Shown here: piece by piece, positions 52,794 to 61,905 of the stretch | Position numbering within the stretch: the stretch's first letter is position 1 | How the letters are laid out: each line of letters starts with the position of its first letter | Source of the DNA: JANOYY01 sp043720395 | GTDB lineage: Bacteria > Actinomycetota > Acidimicrobiia > Acidimicrobiales > JANYDT01 | DNA: 64,000 nucleotides | NCBI GenBank assembly: GCA_043720395.1 | Contig: JAYSSR010000038.1 | Location: 1-64,000, forward strand | Direction: 5' to 3' | Program-made: the position numbers and the translations under genes | Notes under the pieces: generated by a model | The model's database searches: none | Told to the model about the DNA's origin: nothing | The model's input: only the letters and a program-made list of their open reading frames with translations

Positions 52794-55700
52794 CTACGTG
52801 CGCTTAGTTCGTCGCTGTAGTTCGTTCGACTCAATGTGAGATTCAAGCAACTCAGCAAGCTGAGGAAGGTTTTTCGGTGCGATCATCGAAAAGTGGTCGC
52901 CCGGAGCGTCCCGAACCTCGAACGTGCCAACGATGTTGGCCGCAAGGCCGTATCCCTCCGGGTACGCCGGCCATTCGGTAGCTGCACGTGCGAGCAAGAC
53001 ATTCACCCTGTAGATGCCCATTTCGTGAAGGTCGTACGCACGCTTGAAGTCGAGCTCCGCTGCGACTTCCGCCGTTGCATCATGGAGTTCATCGGCAGGC
53101 ACCCCCGACTGCCGCGAAAACCTGCGGTCCAACACCCCTCGTGCCCATGGCATCACTGCGACCGGACCTCGTCTCCACAGGTTCCGGGCCACATTACGCA
53201 ACTTGGCACCGATCGGCGGATTGAACCCGCGTGGAGGCACGGTGTCGAGGAGGATAACCGAGACAACATCGCGAGCGCGTTTGCGGAGTTCCTCAGCCAT
53301 TTCGAGAGCGATGACGCCGCCACCGGAATATCCAGCAAGGAAGAACGGTCCCTCCGGCTGAACTTCCATCAATCGGGACGCGTACCGTTGTGCCATAGCG
53401 GAAATGCTTGCGTCGGCAAACCCACCGATAACCCAATTCGCCTGATAGCCGTACACGCTTCGATCGCCCCGCAAGGCGCGGGCAAGGAGCCGGAGCCCGA
53501 CGAGATTGCCTCCTGCGCCGTGCACCATGTGCAGTGGAGTGGTCGTCGAATTCCGTCCCTCACGCAGCGTGATTGCAACCGACAGGTCCAGTGCCCGTTC
53601 CGGGGAGCGAAGAACGGCGAATGCGTTCGGGCTTGGGGCGATCACCAGCATCGGAAGCGAGGCAGTGCCTCCCAGCTCCCGACGGATGCGCGCCAACAGC
53701 CGTAAGCCCAGCAGTGAGTGGCCCCCGGCTTGGAAGAAGTCCGTATTCTCATCGGCAGCGGGGTCCCCGAGGACGTCGCGCCACAGCAGCGTAAGTCGCT
53801 CAAGGTCTGGCGCGCCGGTTGTCTCTGGCGATGTCGTGTTGACGAGGTGCCCTCCGTGTTCGACGGCACCCGATCTGGCCACGTCCGCTCGGCCAAGCAC
53901 GGATTCGGCCCCAGCATGTGTGGACGCAGACTCCGGCTCACCAATAGTCACCAGGATCGCGTCGAAGCCGCTCGTCGAGGCGTGAACCAGCGCGCTACGA
54001 GCACGACTGGCCGTCATGGCGAGCGGTGCCGCCGCCGGGCTTGTCCATACGTCGCGAACTCGCCTCAGTTCACATCCCCTGAATACGGCGATCACCCCGT
54101 CGGCGTCGACTAGTCGAAGGTCGAAACAAACGAGGTCTGTGGTCATTTCACGCCGTCGGATCACAACATCGAACGCACCCTCGACGGGGCGGAACACCTC
54201 GACCGACGCAAACTGGGCCGGAACCCAAAATCCGACGGCAGCGCCTACGGAACCTTCCAGCCCAAGAGCGAGTGCCAAATCAAGGGCCGCCGGGTGCACG
54301 ATCCACGACGAGTGCTCCGCGGCATACGACGCAAGAACAACTCGACCGAAGTCACGGTCCGACGAGCCTTGGACGTTCGCATTCCAGTGAGGCCCGACTA
54401 CGAGCGAGCGGGTTTGATTTCTGAACACGTCAACGACTTCGAAGTCCGACGCAGCCCGAATCTCCGAGCCGTCGTAGGAATCGCCGAGGTCGTCGGTCGG
54501 CGGTGCGGCCACAATCGCCTGACTGTGCAGCGTCCACGTGTCGCCACCGGCCGGACGCCCCTCAACCCGCACAGCGCGGATGTCGCGGTCTGGCGGATCG
54601 AGGACGGCCCGAACCTCGACGACGACGTCGTCGTCGCAGAGCAGCGGCTCGATGATCGTGACGTCGACGATGTGGCGCGACGCGGGGCCTTCGCCGAGCG
54701 CGGCGAGCATCAGTGCAATATGTGCGGTGGCAGGGAGGACGGCACGCTCCGCAATGCGATGCTCGTTCAAGATCCACGTCTCGGTAGGGAGCGCAGAACC
54801 CGAAAGGACGATGGACCCGTCGGCGAGGGCATCGCGAACGTTGAAGAACGGGTGCGAAATCGAAATCGAGCCATGGACCACAGGCGTGCTGGCCATGCCG
54901 CCATCGCAGAATCGTCCCCAAGCGATGGTCGCGATTCGCGACGACCCTCGGGCCCCTGCGAGCGCCTCGACAACCGCGTTAGCAGCGATGTACGCAGCCT
55001 GGCCGGGGATGCCGAGCGTGGTGCTCGCCGAGCCGACGAGCTGCACCAACGTGTCCGGGCGACTCTCGGCGTACCCGACCAATCGTTCAGCGATCATGAG
55101 CTTCGCCGCCAGCACCGCCTCCACGTCGTCCTCGGTCAACTGAGCGAGGAGACGGTCATGAAGCACACCGACCGCGTGGACGACCGAGTCGAACTCACTC
55201 GTTCGCAGCACCGCATCCAATTCCTTCGCGTTCGCCGCATCGACCACGCGGAGACTCACGGTGCGGCCAGCTTCGGTGGCCAACGCTTCGAGCTGAGCAA
55301 GGCGTCGAAGACGCTGGGATTGCGGTTCAGCGGGACCGTGTGTTGCAAGCCATGCCGATGCGTCAAGCGGAAGTTCAGACCTGGTCGTGACCGCAACGTC
55401 AGAACCGCTGGCGAGAAGCGCGGCTGCGTGAATGGCACCGACGTGTCCGAGGCCACCGAGCACAAGGCCGCATCGCCGCGACACGGCGTCGGCATGGTCC
55501 GTCAAGTCAGCACCTGTGACGGTGCGTGTCCAGGCCCGCCGCTTCGCTCCGTCGTGCCCCACGCCGACAACGCCGACGATTTCCGGGTCCATCAGAAGAT
55601 CAACAATCGGTCCCAACACGCCCGACGGGGGTTCCGTGGAACCGCCGGACGCAGCACTGGAATGGCTCGCGAGGTCCACCACGATCCCGGTCAGTCCCGG

Positions 55701-58700
55701 GTATTCCTGTGCGAGGACGCCGGTAACACCCGCCGCGGCCGCCAGCCCTGGGTTGGCCGCCGGTGATGTTGGACTCGGCCATGCTCCGACCGTCAGCACC
55801 GCTAAGCGGCCGACACCTGTTTCCGTCCGCTCGAAGAGCTGATTCGCTGCCTGTGCGCAGCGCCGGACCAATGAGGCGGCAACGTGTTCGAGTTGACGAT
55901 CCCCTCCTCGCGTCACGACAAGTGCGCCAGTAAGTGGTGCGTTGGGCATCTCCTCGCCGGAGTTCACAAGGTGGATGCCGCGACGTTCCAGAGCGATGGA
56001 GAGCGCAGCGGCCACCCGGTCGTCGGGCTCTGCGTCGAGTAGCCAAACTCCGGCATACGCCGCTGACTCCTGGGACACCACCGGTGTCCAGGTCGGAACC
56101 GACACGACGACGTCGTGCGACTTCGAAGCTCCTGATTCAGGCGCGTCCGGACTGGCCGCAGTTGTCGAGACCCCTGCGCTCGGTCGCACGGGATCGATCC
56201 AGGCGCGGTGCCGGTCGAGGCGCGGTACGGGAAGGCGTACTCGACGAACTGACGCGTCGACGAGGCGCCTCGCGTCAAGGTTTGCGCCATGGCACCAAAG
56301 CTGTGTGACGCCATGCAGCAACCCGGTGACGGCGTCGGCATCGATGCCTCCGAGAATTGGAATCACCGTCGAACTTGGCTCCAGCGTTCGAACTGCTGCG
56401 GTGAGTACTTTCCCCGGAGCGACCTCGATTCCGAGGAACGGGCCGTCTGTTGCCGCGGCCCGTACCGCATCGCTGAAGCGGACGGTGCCGCGCAGCTCGT
56501 CAACCCAATACGCAGCGTCGAGCAGACCATCGAATCGGCCACCGGTCTGTGTCGAGTAGAACGCGATCTCCGGACGCCTCTGCGTCGTGTCGTTCATCCG
56601 CGCTCGGAACGCATCGAGATGGTCGTCGAGTCCACGGAAATGGGCGGCCGCCGCGAGGTTGACCCGTCGACAGTCGATGTCCGCACTGCGCAAAGCGCGT
56701 TCGAACAGGTCAATATCGGAAGTCGCGCCCGAATACACCAGTTCGTCGGGAGCATTCACCACCGCCAGATCGAGCGCGTCCGAAAGGTACGGCCGCAGTT
56801 CGGACGCGGAAGCGAACACGGCGATCATTGCGGCCCCAGACGCTCCCGAACGCACTGGGTGGGCGGGCGGGGAATTCGCTGGGCGGGACGCGTTCGCAAT
56901 CGCCTCGGCACGCGCTCCGATGCCAATCACCGCGTCGCGCAGCGTTGCCGCGCCTGCCGCAACAGCCGCCGCATGCTCACCCATACTGTGACCGAGCACC
57001 CCCGCTGGGGCGATACCCCAATCCACGAGCTGCCGGCTCAAGGCATACTCCGCAACAAACAACGCCGGGAGCCCGACCGCGGGGTTGCGCAGACGCTCAT
57101 CGATCGCGTCATCGCGTCCTGCGCGGAGCAGATCGCCAAGGTCCAGTCCCAGTTCCGTCCGTGCGGCGGCCACGGCTTGCTCGACCGCGTCATTGAACGT
57201 CCGAAAGCGGGGACCGGGCGCTGCGAGCAGTTCCGAGATCATCCCCGAACGCTGTGGTCCGGCACCTGGGAAAAGGAACAGCACCCTTGCCGATTGACTC
57301 GCCTGTACTGGCTTGACTGCATCGAGACCGCGCCGAAGATCGTCGGACGACGACCCGATCACGCCAGCTCGCCAGGCGTGCGCCGAGCGGCCGACGCCAA
57401 ACGTCGCAGCTACCTGCGCGGGTGTCGGCAAGGTCGGAGCGGGTGTCGCGATTGTCCTGCCGACTCGTTCGGCAAGGTTGCAAAGACTCTCCGCCGTGGG
57501 CGCCGAGATCAACAACACCGACGGGTCCACGATGCCACCAACGACCGCCGCGGCGTCGCTGGAAGCCGCGGCCTCCACCAACTCCCCGCCCGCCCCCCCG
57601 GTCAACTCCCCGCCCGCCCCCCCGGTGAACTCTTCGACGATCACGTGCGCATTCGTCCCGCCGACACCGAGTGACGTCACACCTGCGCGCCGAGGTGCGG
57701 GTGCGTCCCATACCTCGAGTTCCGTGACGATCCGAAGTCCAGCACCAGCAAGGTCGATGAGGGGATTCGGTTCGGAGAAGTTGGCCTGTGGCGTGATCGT
57801 CCGTCGACGCAGCGATTCAACGATTTTGATGAGACCCGCGATCCCGGCGGCCGTGTCGGCGTGGCCGATGTTCGCCTTGATCGATCCAACGGCGGGCAAG
57901 GTGGCAGTTGGCTCGGCATCGCGGCGATCTCGCGTTTTCAGCGCCTCAGACAGGGACGCGAACTCAATCGGATCACCAAGTGCAGTTCCGGTGCCGTGCG
58001 CCTCAATGAGCGAGACCGACGATGCTTCGATGCCTGCGACCGACAAGGCCTCACGGACGACGTCGACTTGGCCCTCCACGCTCGGCGCGTAGTAGCTCAC
58101 CTTTCGCTGACCGTCGTTGTTGATGGCCGTACCTCGGAGCACGGCGAGGATCGGATCGTTTGCGGCAACGGCGTCCTCGTAGCGGCGCAGCGTCACCAGG
58201 CCCGCGCCGCTGCTGAGGACCGTTCCGGTCGCACGAGCATCGAAGGGTCGGCAGTATCCATCCGCGCTGAGCACTTCGCCAGCGACGTAGCGGTAACCAG
58301 CGCGCACGGGCACCTCGATCGTCGCCGCCCCCGCGAGAGCGAGGTCACACTCGAACGAGAGCAAGGCCTGTACGGCGAGGTGCACGGCCGTCAACGAGGT
58401 CGAGCATGCCGTCTGCACGCTCAGCGCGGGGCCTCGGAGATCGAGCCGATACGCGAGAGTGGTAGCGGCGAAATCTTTGTCGTTGCCAAGGTGTCGTAAT
58501 CCAAACCAGCCGAGGTCTCGAATCAGGTCGGGGCGGCTCAGCAGGTTACGGGCGAGATAGGTGTTGTAACCGACGCCGACATAGACGCCGACACCGTCAC
58601 GGAGGCGCTCCAGCTGGTGCGTGCCGGATTCGAGGGCTTCCCACGCGAGCTCCAGCAGGTGACGAATCTGCGGATCGATAAGGGCCGCCTCGCTCGGCGC

Positions 58701-58976
58701 AATCCCGAATCGGGCGGCGTCGAAGAGTTCGGGGTCGGCGAGATCGCCACCGCGTCGGATGCGCTCGGGGTCGGCCAAGTCGTGCGGCTCAAGGCCTGCC
58801 GCGATCAGATCGTCAACGGTCAGATCTGCGATCCCCTCACGGCCCGAGGCCAGAAGGTCCCACAGCTCGTCGGTATCGCGAGCACCAGCAAAGCGACCGG
58901 ACATCCCGGTAATCGCGATTGCCCCCTCGAAGTGTTCAGAACCAGAGTTCACTGGGTGGGCGGGCGGCGAACTCAA
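52794..58976 (-). CDS. Type I polyketide synthase, KS-AT-KR-DH-ACP-TE
   Basis: This single 2060-residue module has, in order: ketosynthase (C191 in TACSTS, H327 in EAHGTG, H372 in NIGHADTAAG); acyltransferase (S664 in GHSMGE, with an AAAH extender-specificity box at 776-779, neither HAFH nor YASH); ketoreductase (NADPH loop LGGLGHVG ~1174-1180, Ser1318 and Tyr1329 in QAAYIAAN); dehydratase (H1406 in NEHRIAERAVLP, Asp1566 in HPAALD); ACP (S1754 in GGHSLLGL); thioesterase (S1884 in GYSGGG, D1911, H2028 in GDHFSMI). KR before DH is unlike ordinary modular PKS and recalls enediyne/PUFA synthases. The start is TTG 58976 or GTG 58952. A 24-bp repeat recurs in the coding sequence. Confidence 0.9.
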   Translation of the reverse strand: MSSPPAHPVNSGSEHFEGAIAITGMSGRFAGARDTDELWDLLASGREGIADLTVDDLIAAGLEPHDLADPERIRRGGDLADPELFDAARFGIAPSEAALIDPQIRHLLELAWEALESGTHQLERLRDGVGVYVGVGYNTYLARNLLSRPDLIRDLGWFGLRHLGNDKDFAATTLAYRLDLRGPALSVQTACSTSLTAVHLAVQALLSFECDLALAGAATIEVPVRAGYRYVAGEVLSADGYCRPFDARATGTVLSSGAGLVTLRRYEDAVAANDPILAVLRGTAINNDGQRKVSYYAPSVEGQVDVVREALSVAGIEASSVSLIEAHGTGTALGDPIEFASLSEALKTRDRRDAEPTATLPAVGSIKANIGHADTAAGIAGLIKIVESLRRRTITPQANFSEPNPLIDLAGAGLRIVTELEVWDAPAPRRAGVTSLGVGGTNAHVIVEEFTGGAGGELTGGAGGELVEAAASSDAAAVVGGIVDPSVLLISAPTAESLCNLAERVGRTIATPAPTLPTPAQVAATFGVGRSAHAWRAGVIGSSSDDLRRGLDAVKPVQASQSARVLFLFPGAGPQRSGMISELLAAPGPRFRTFNDAVEQAVAAARTELGLDLGDLLRAGRDDAIDERLRNPAVGLPALFVAEYALSRQLVDWGIAPAGVLGHSMGEHAAAVAAGAATLRDAVIGIGARAEAIANASRPANSPPAHPVRSGASGAAMIAVFASASELRPYLSDALDLAVVNAPDELVYSGATSDIDLFERALRSADIDCRRVNLAAAAHFRGLDDHLDAFRARMNDTTQRRPEIAFYSTQTGGRFDGLLDAAYWVDELRGTVRFSDAVRAAATDGPFLGIEVAPGKVLTAAVRTLEPSSTVIPILGGIDADAVTGLLHGVTQLWCHGANLDARRLVDASVRRVRLPVPRLDRHRAWIDPVRPSAGVSTTAASPDAPESGASKSHDVVVSVPTWTPVVSQESAAYAGVWLLDAEPDDRVAAALSIALERRGIHLVNSGEEMPNAPLTGALVVTRGGDRQLEHVAASLVRRCAQAANQLFERTETGVGRLAVLTVGAWPSPTSPAANPGLAAAAGVTGVLAQEYPGLTGIVVDLASHSSAASGGSTEPPSGVLGPIVDLLMDPEIVGVVGVGHDGAKRRAWTRTVTGADLTDHADAVSRRCGLVLGGLGHVGAIHAAALLASGSDVAVTTRSELPLDASAWLATHGPAEPQSQRLRRLAQLEALATEAGRTVSLRVVDAANAKELDAVLRTSEFDSVVHAVGVLHDRLLAQLTEDDVEAVLAAKLMIAERLVGYAESRPDTLVQLVGSASTTLGIPGQAAYIAANAVVEALAGARGSSRIATIAWGRFCDGGMASTPVVHGSISISHPFFNVRDALADGSIVLSGSALPTETWILNEHRIAERAVLPATAHIALMLAALGEGPASRHIVDVTIIEPLLCDDDVVVEVRAVLDPPDRDIRAVRVEGRPAGGDTWTLHSQAIVAAPPTDDLGDSYDGSEIRAASDFEVVDVFRNQTRSLVVGPHWNANVQGSSDRDFGRVVLASYAAEHSSWIVHPAALDLALALGLEGSVGAAVGFWVPAQFASVEVFRPVEGAFDVVIRRREMTTDLVCFDLRLVDADGVIAVFRGCELRRVRDVWTSPAAAPLAMTASRARSALVHASTSGFDAILVTIGEPESASTHAGAESVLGRADVARSGAVEHGGHLVNTTSPETTGAPDLERLTLLWRDVLGDPAADENTDFFQAGGHSLLGLRLLARIRRELGGTASLPMLVIAPSPNAFAVLRSPERALDLSVAITLREGRNSTTTPLHMVHGAGGNLVGLRLLARALRGDRSVYGYQANWVIGGFADASISAMAQRYASRLMEVQPEGPFFLAGYSGGGVIALEMAEELRKRARDVVSVILLDTVPPRGFNPPIGAKLRNVARNLWRRGPVAVMPWARGVLDRRFSRQSGVPADELHDATAEVAAELDFKRAYDLHEMGIYRVNVLLARAATEWPAYPEGYGLAANIVGTFEVRDAPGDHFSMIAPKNLPQLAELLESHIESNELQRRTKRT
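56854..56877 (+). repeat. 24-bp G-rich repeat, copy in PKS AT region
   Basis: Core GGGTGGGCGGGCGGGG followed by AATTC, then a partial second copy (GCTGGGCGGG). On the PKS strand the repeat keeps the frame and encodes NSPPAHPV at residues 701-708. Confidence 0.75.
57579..57626 (+). repeat. 24-bp G-rich repeat, two exact tandem copies in the KS-AT linker
   Basis: Two identical 24-bp units (57579-57602 and 57603-57626) plus a partial third. On the PKS strand they encode FTGGAGGELTGGAGGEL at about residues 450-466. They are diverged relatives of the 56854 and 59621 units; the reverse complement has the GGGGGGGCGGGCGGGG core. Confidence 0.75.
58951..58974 (+). repeat. 24-bp G-rich repeat at the PKS start
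   Basis: One copy with core GGGTGGGCGGGCGGCG, differing at two positions from the intergenic units. It supplies nearly the whole PKS N-terminus (SSPPAHPV), so the start codon of the PKS is repeat-derived or immediately next to it. Confidence 0.75.
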
Positions 58977-58985
58977 AATGCCTGA

Positions 58986-59555
58986 TCAGCTCGTTCGGAA
59001 GTTTTCAAAATAACGACTCGGAGTCGGTCCTCGCTGGCCCTGATACTTGGAGCCCAGAGCAGACGAGCCGTACGGGTTATCAGCAGGAGATGTCATTCGA
59101 AGAAAGCTGATCTGGCCAATTTTCATACCCGGGTACAACGTGATCGGCAGGGTGGCCGCATTGCTCAATTCCAGCGTGATGTGCCCATCAAAGCCTGGAT
59201 CGATGAAGCCTGCCGTGGAATGAATCACGAGACCTAATCGTCCAAGGCTCGATTTGCCCTCGATCCGGGCCACAAGGTCGGCCGGCACGGCAATCCTCTC
59301 AGCGGTCGCGCCCAGTACGAACTCACCGGGGTGGAGAATGAACACGTCGTCCTCACCGATCTCGATGAGTTCAGTGAGATCTTCCTGATTCTCTTTGACG
59401 TCGATAACGGCAGTCGTGTGATTGCGAAACACGCGAAAATATCGATCGACTCGAAGGTCGATCGACGATGGCTGGATGTTCGCCGGTTCAAACGGGTCAA
59501 CCACAATTCGCCCCGCGGCAATCTCTTCGCGAAGCGTCCGGTCGGAGAGGATCAT
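58986..59555 (-). CDS. dcd: dCTP deaminase (possibly bifunctional deaminase/dUTPase)
   Basis: Converts dCTP to dUTP; in actinobacteria the enzyme often also hydrolyses dUTP to dUMP. The 189-residue protein shows VDPFEPANIQPSSIDLRVD, RIEGKSSLGRLGLVIHSTAG, FIDPGFDGHITLELSN and the C-terminal YGSSALGSKYQGQRGPT. Motifs and length are normal. It is a housekeeping gene lying inside the polysaccharide locus, ending 9 bp before the PKS start on the same strand, so it probably drives or shares the PKS transcript. Confidence 0.95.
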   Translation of the reverse strand: MILSDRTLREEIAAGRIVVDPFEPANIQPSSIDLRVDRYFRVFRNHTTAVIDVKENQEDLTELIEIGEDDVFILHPGEFVLGATAERIAVPADLVARIEGKSSLGRLGLVIHSTAGFIDPGFDGHITLELSNAATLPITLYPGMKIGQISFLRMTSPADNPYGSSALGSKYQGQRGPTPSRYFENFRTS

Positions 59556-59620
59556 GGGGGGAGAGTCCAGAGTTGGCGGACCAGACGTTCAGGCCACGGG
59601 ACCACGCAGCGTAGTAGGTC

Positions 59621-59686
59621 ACTGGGTGGGTGGGCGGGAAACTCACTGGGTGGGCGGGCGGGAAACTCACTGGGTGGGTGGCGGGG
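59621..59686 (+). repeat. 24-bp G-rich repeat, three tandem copies (intergenic)
   Basis: Units at 59621-59644 and 59645-59668 and a partial unit from 59669. Each contains ACTGGGTGGG(C/T)GGGCGGG followed by AAACTC, so four runs of three G with one-base loops: a textbook G-quadruplex motif. The copies lie between dcd and the second GH16 gene. Confidence 0.8.
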
Positions 59687-59703
59687 AGCCCGTCGAAGCG
59701 CCA

Positions 59704-59757
59704 CGGCTCGCACACCCGACGAAGTCGCGGCGGCTCGCACACCCGACGAAGTCGCGG
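59704..59757 (+). repeat. 27-bp direct tandem repeat, two exact copies
   Basis: The units at 59704-59730 and 59731-59757 are identical and begin CGGCTCGCACACCCGACGAA. They lie directly at the 3' end of the GH16 gene and are unrelated in sequence to the neighbouring G-rich repeat. Confidence 0.8.
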
Positions 59758-59760
59758 CGG

Positions 59761-61758
59761 CTACAACGGTGCGTAGACCCGAACCCAGTCGACCAGTACC
59801 GTCGCCGGGAAGTCGGCCAACGATGGCGGTCCCGGCCATTCGCCACCGACGGATTGGTTGATGATCACGTAGAACGGCTTGTCGAACGGGGCCGTGCCGC
59901 CAGGAACCCGGTAGCTATGGACCAGAACGTCATCGACGTACCACCGGATGATCCCCGCCTCCCACTCGATCGCGTACCGGTGCCACTCCGACGCCGGACT
60001 CGCAAGATCGGCACCGGCGGACGACGCTTTGTGGGAACCGCTTTCCCCCCAATGAATCGTATGGAAGACCGTCTGCGGGGGCTTGGCGACGTACTCCATG
60101 ATGTCGATTTCGCCGCTATTCGGCCAACCCCCGTAGGCCGCGTCTGCCGGCATGAGCCAGAACGCGGGCCACGTGCCTTTCGCGAGCGGCAGCTTCATGC
60201 GCGCCTCGAAACGTCCGTACGTCTGCGCAAATTTTCGACGTGTGGTCACGAGCCCGCTGACCCAGGCACGGTTTGACCCATTGCAGGTGGCGGATTTCGG
60301 CTGGGCGGTGAGCTGCAAGGAACCACCAGCGACGACGCTCTGCTCGGAGCGATAGCACTCGAGACCGAACGTGTCGTCGAAGTCACCTGCACCGGTCGTG
60401 ACGGCGGTCCAGTCGGCACCGAGCCCGTCTGTGAACTCGTCGGACCAGGTCAACACCCGCGGACCCACCGGAAGCGAGGTCGTGGTTGAGGATGGGGCCG
60501 CCGTCGCGGACGTTGTCGATGTGGACGTAATGGACGTGGTCGCTGGCACCGTCGACGTGGAGGCTGGCACCGTCGACGTGGAGGCTGGCACCGTGGACGC
60601 TGGCACCGTGGACGTGGTCGACGTGGCGGAAGGCGCTGTCGTTGTGGAGGCTGTCGTTGTGGAGGCTGTCGTCGTGGAGGCTGTCGTCGTCGCGGTGGGT
60701 GTCGGCGTCGTTGTCGTCGCCGCGGTCGGTCTCGACGTACTCGTGCCGGTCGCCGTCGCGGTCGTGGTCGTGACGCCGGGGGTCGCGGCGGTGAGGTTGG
60801 GTGGGGCCGGACTCGTGGTCGGAGCAAGGGTCGGCCGTGCAGACACCGTCGTTGCGGTCGTCGCCGTCGTGGTGATGGTCGGTGATCCGAGCAACTTCGG
60901 GACTGACGTGGATGTTGTCGCCGAAACCGTGACGGATGACGGCGCCAAGACATTCGCACCACTCGCGCCAACGCGCAACGCCGTGGTGGACGCCGTCGTG
61001 CTGGTCGACGTCGTGCTGGTGGGTGTCGTGAGCGGAACCGAGGCCGGGGTCAAGGTTTCTTGAACTGCGGCGAGTTCGGCAACACCGGTGGACCATGTCA
61101 GGTCCTCGCTGTCACCCGCTGTGGCCGAGCGGGGTTCCGCAACTGTCGAGACGGGTTCCGCAGTCGTCGGGACGGTTTCATCGGCCGTCGCAACCGGTTC
61201 CACACTCGTCAAGACGGGTTCTTCGCCACCCCGCCCACCAGGGACCTCGATCCAGTCAAACCAGACATCCGCCAAGTCGAATCGGACGGCGTTTGCACCC
61301 GCTCGAAGCGGGAGGACGACGGCGACGGTGGACCAACTATCGGGCGAGGCGAGGTAGCGGACGCCGCCCGCCACGGCAACGTCGTTTACCGAAATCGTTC
61401 TCGTCACTGCACCCGTCGTTCGAAACCTGACGGACATCACAACTTCGCCTGCTACAAGCGCCGAAACGATGCACGTCGCCGAACCCGTTCCCTCGGTGCC
61501 CGAGCCGAAGACGGCAGATCCCTCCAAGCCGGATGGATTCACCGAACTCGACGCCACCACGCCCGTGAGCGTGCAGTCCTCAACTTGGACGCGCGCAAGA
61601 GTCATGGTGTCGACCGGCCGGGCGGGCAACGACACGAGGGGTTCGATCTGATCGACCGAGTTCGCCCCGGAACCGCTCGAGAGAAGCAGCGCAGGCAGAG
61701 ACCCGAGCGCGATGGCCACGACTGCGGCAAGAGCGGCGGCCTGCGAACGACGTGTCAC
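59761..61758 (-). CDS. Secreted GH16 glycoside hydrolase with long Thr/Ser linker
   Basis: The 665-residue precursor has a signal peptide (AAALAAVVAIALGSLPALLL) and an N-terminal beta-rich carbohydrate-binding-like domain (~50-175). An extreme low-complexity Thr/Ala/Ser/Val/Pro linker (~180-425, encoded by near-repetitive GAC/GTC triplets) follows, then a C-terminal GH16 domain (~430-665). The catalytic box is SGEIDIMEYV, with WPAFWLMPADA and VLVDWVRVY. This is a different hydrolase subtype from the one at 42-43 kb. The two bracket the polysaccharide genes, which suggests that each acts on the polymer made here. The linker probably spans the cell wall or is glycosylated. Confidence 0.87.
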   Translation of the reverse strand: MTRRSQAAALAAVVAIALGSLPALLLSSGSGANSVDQIEPLVSLPARPVDTMTLARVQVEDCTLTGVVASSSVNPSGLEGSAVFGSGTEGTGSATCIVSALVAGEVVMSVRFRTTGAVTRTISVNDVAVAGGVRYLASPDSWSTVAVVLPLRAGANAVRFDLADVWFDWIEVPGGRGGEEPVLTSVEPVATADETVPTTAEPVSTVAEPRSATAGDSEDLTWSTGVAELAAVQETLTPASVPLTTPTSTTSTSTTASTTALRVGASGANVLAPSSVTVSATTSTSVPKLLGSPTITTTATTATTVSARPTLAPTTSPAPPNLTAATPGVTTTTATATGTSTSRPTAATTTTPTPTATTTASTTTASTTTASTTTAPSATSTTSTVPASTVPASTSTVPASTSTVPATTSITSTSTTSATAAPSSTTTSLPVGPRVLTWSDEFTDGLGADWTAVTTGAGDFDDTFGLECYRSEQSVVAGGSLQLTAQPKSATCNGSNRAWVSGLVTTRRKFAQTYGRFEARMKLPLAKGTWPAFWLMPADAAYGGWPNSGEIDIMEYVAKPPQTVFHTIHWGESGSHKASSAGADLASPASEWHRYAIEWEAGIIRWYVDDVLVHSYRVPGGTAPFDKPFYVIINQSVGGEWPGPPSLADFPATVLVDWVRVYAPL

Positions 61759-61905
61759 AACTCAACCGTAGGCCGAACGAACCCTCGTCGTTGCACGGAG
61801 TGACGATCGGATTGTACCGAGCACTGTCAGCGAGTTTCCGTGACGCGACAATGCGCCGACCAACCCACAAGTCTGCGGGCGGTCAGCGCATCAGAAGATT
61901 CAGGC

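Noticed and set aside
56289..57674. Plus-strand 461-residue frame inside the PKS locus
   Set aside because: It is an antisense reading of the AT/KS part of the PKS.
56854..59686. CRISPR array as explanation for the regular G-rich units
   Set aside because: The units are contiguous or isolated, with no unique spacers of constant length between repeats, and no cas gene is present.
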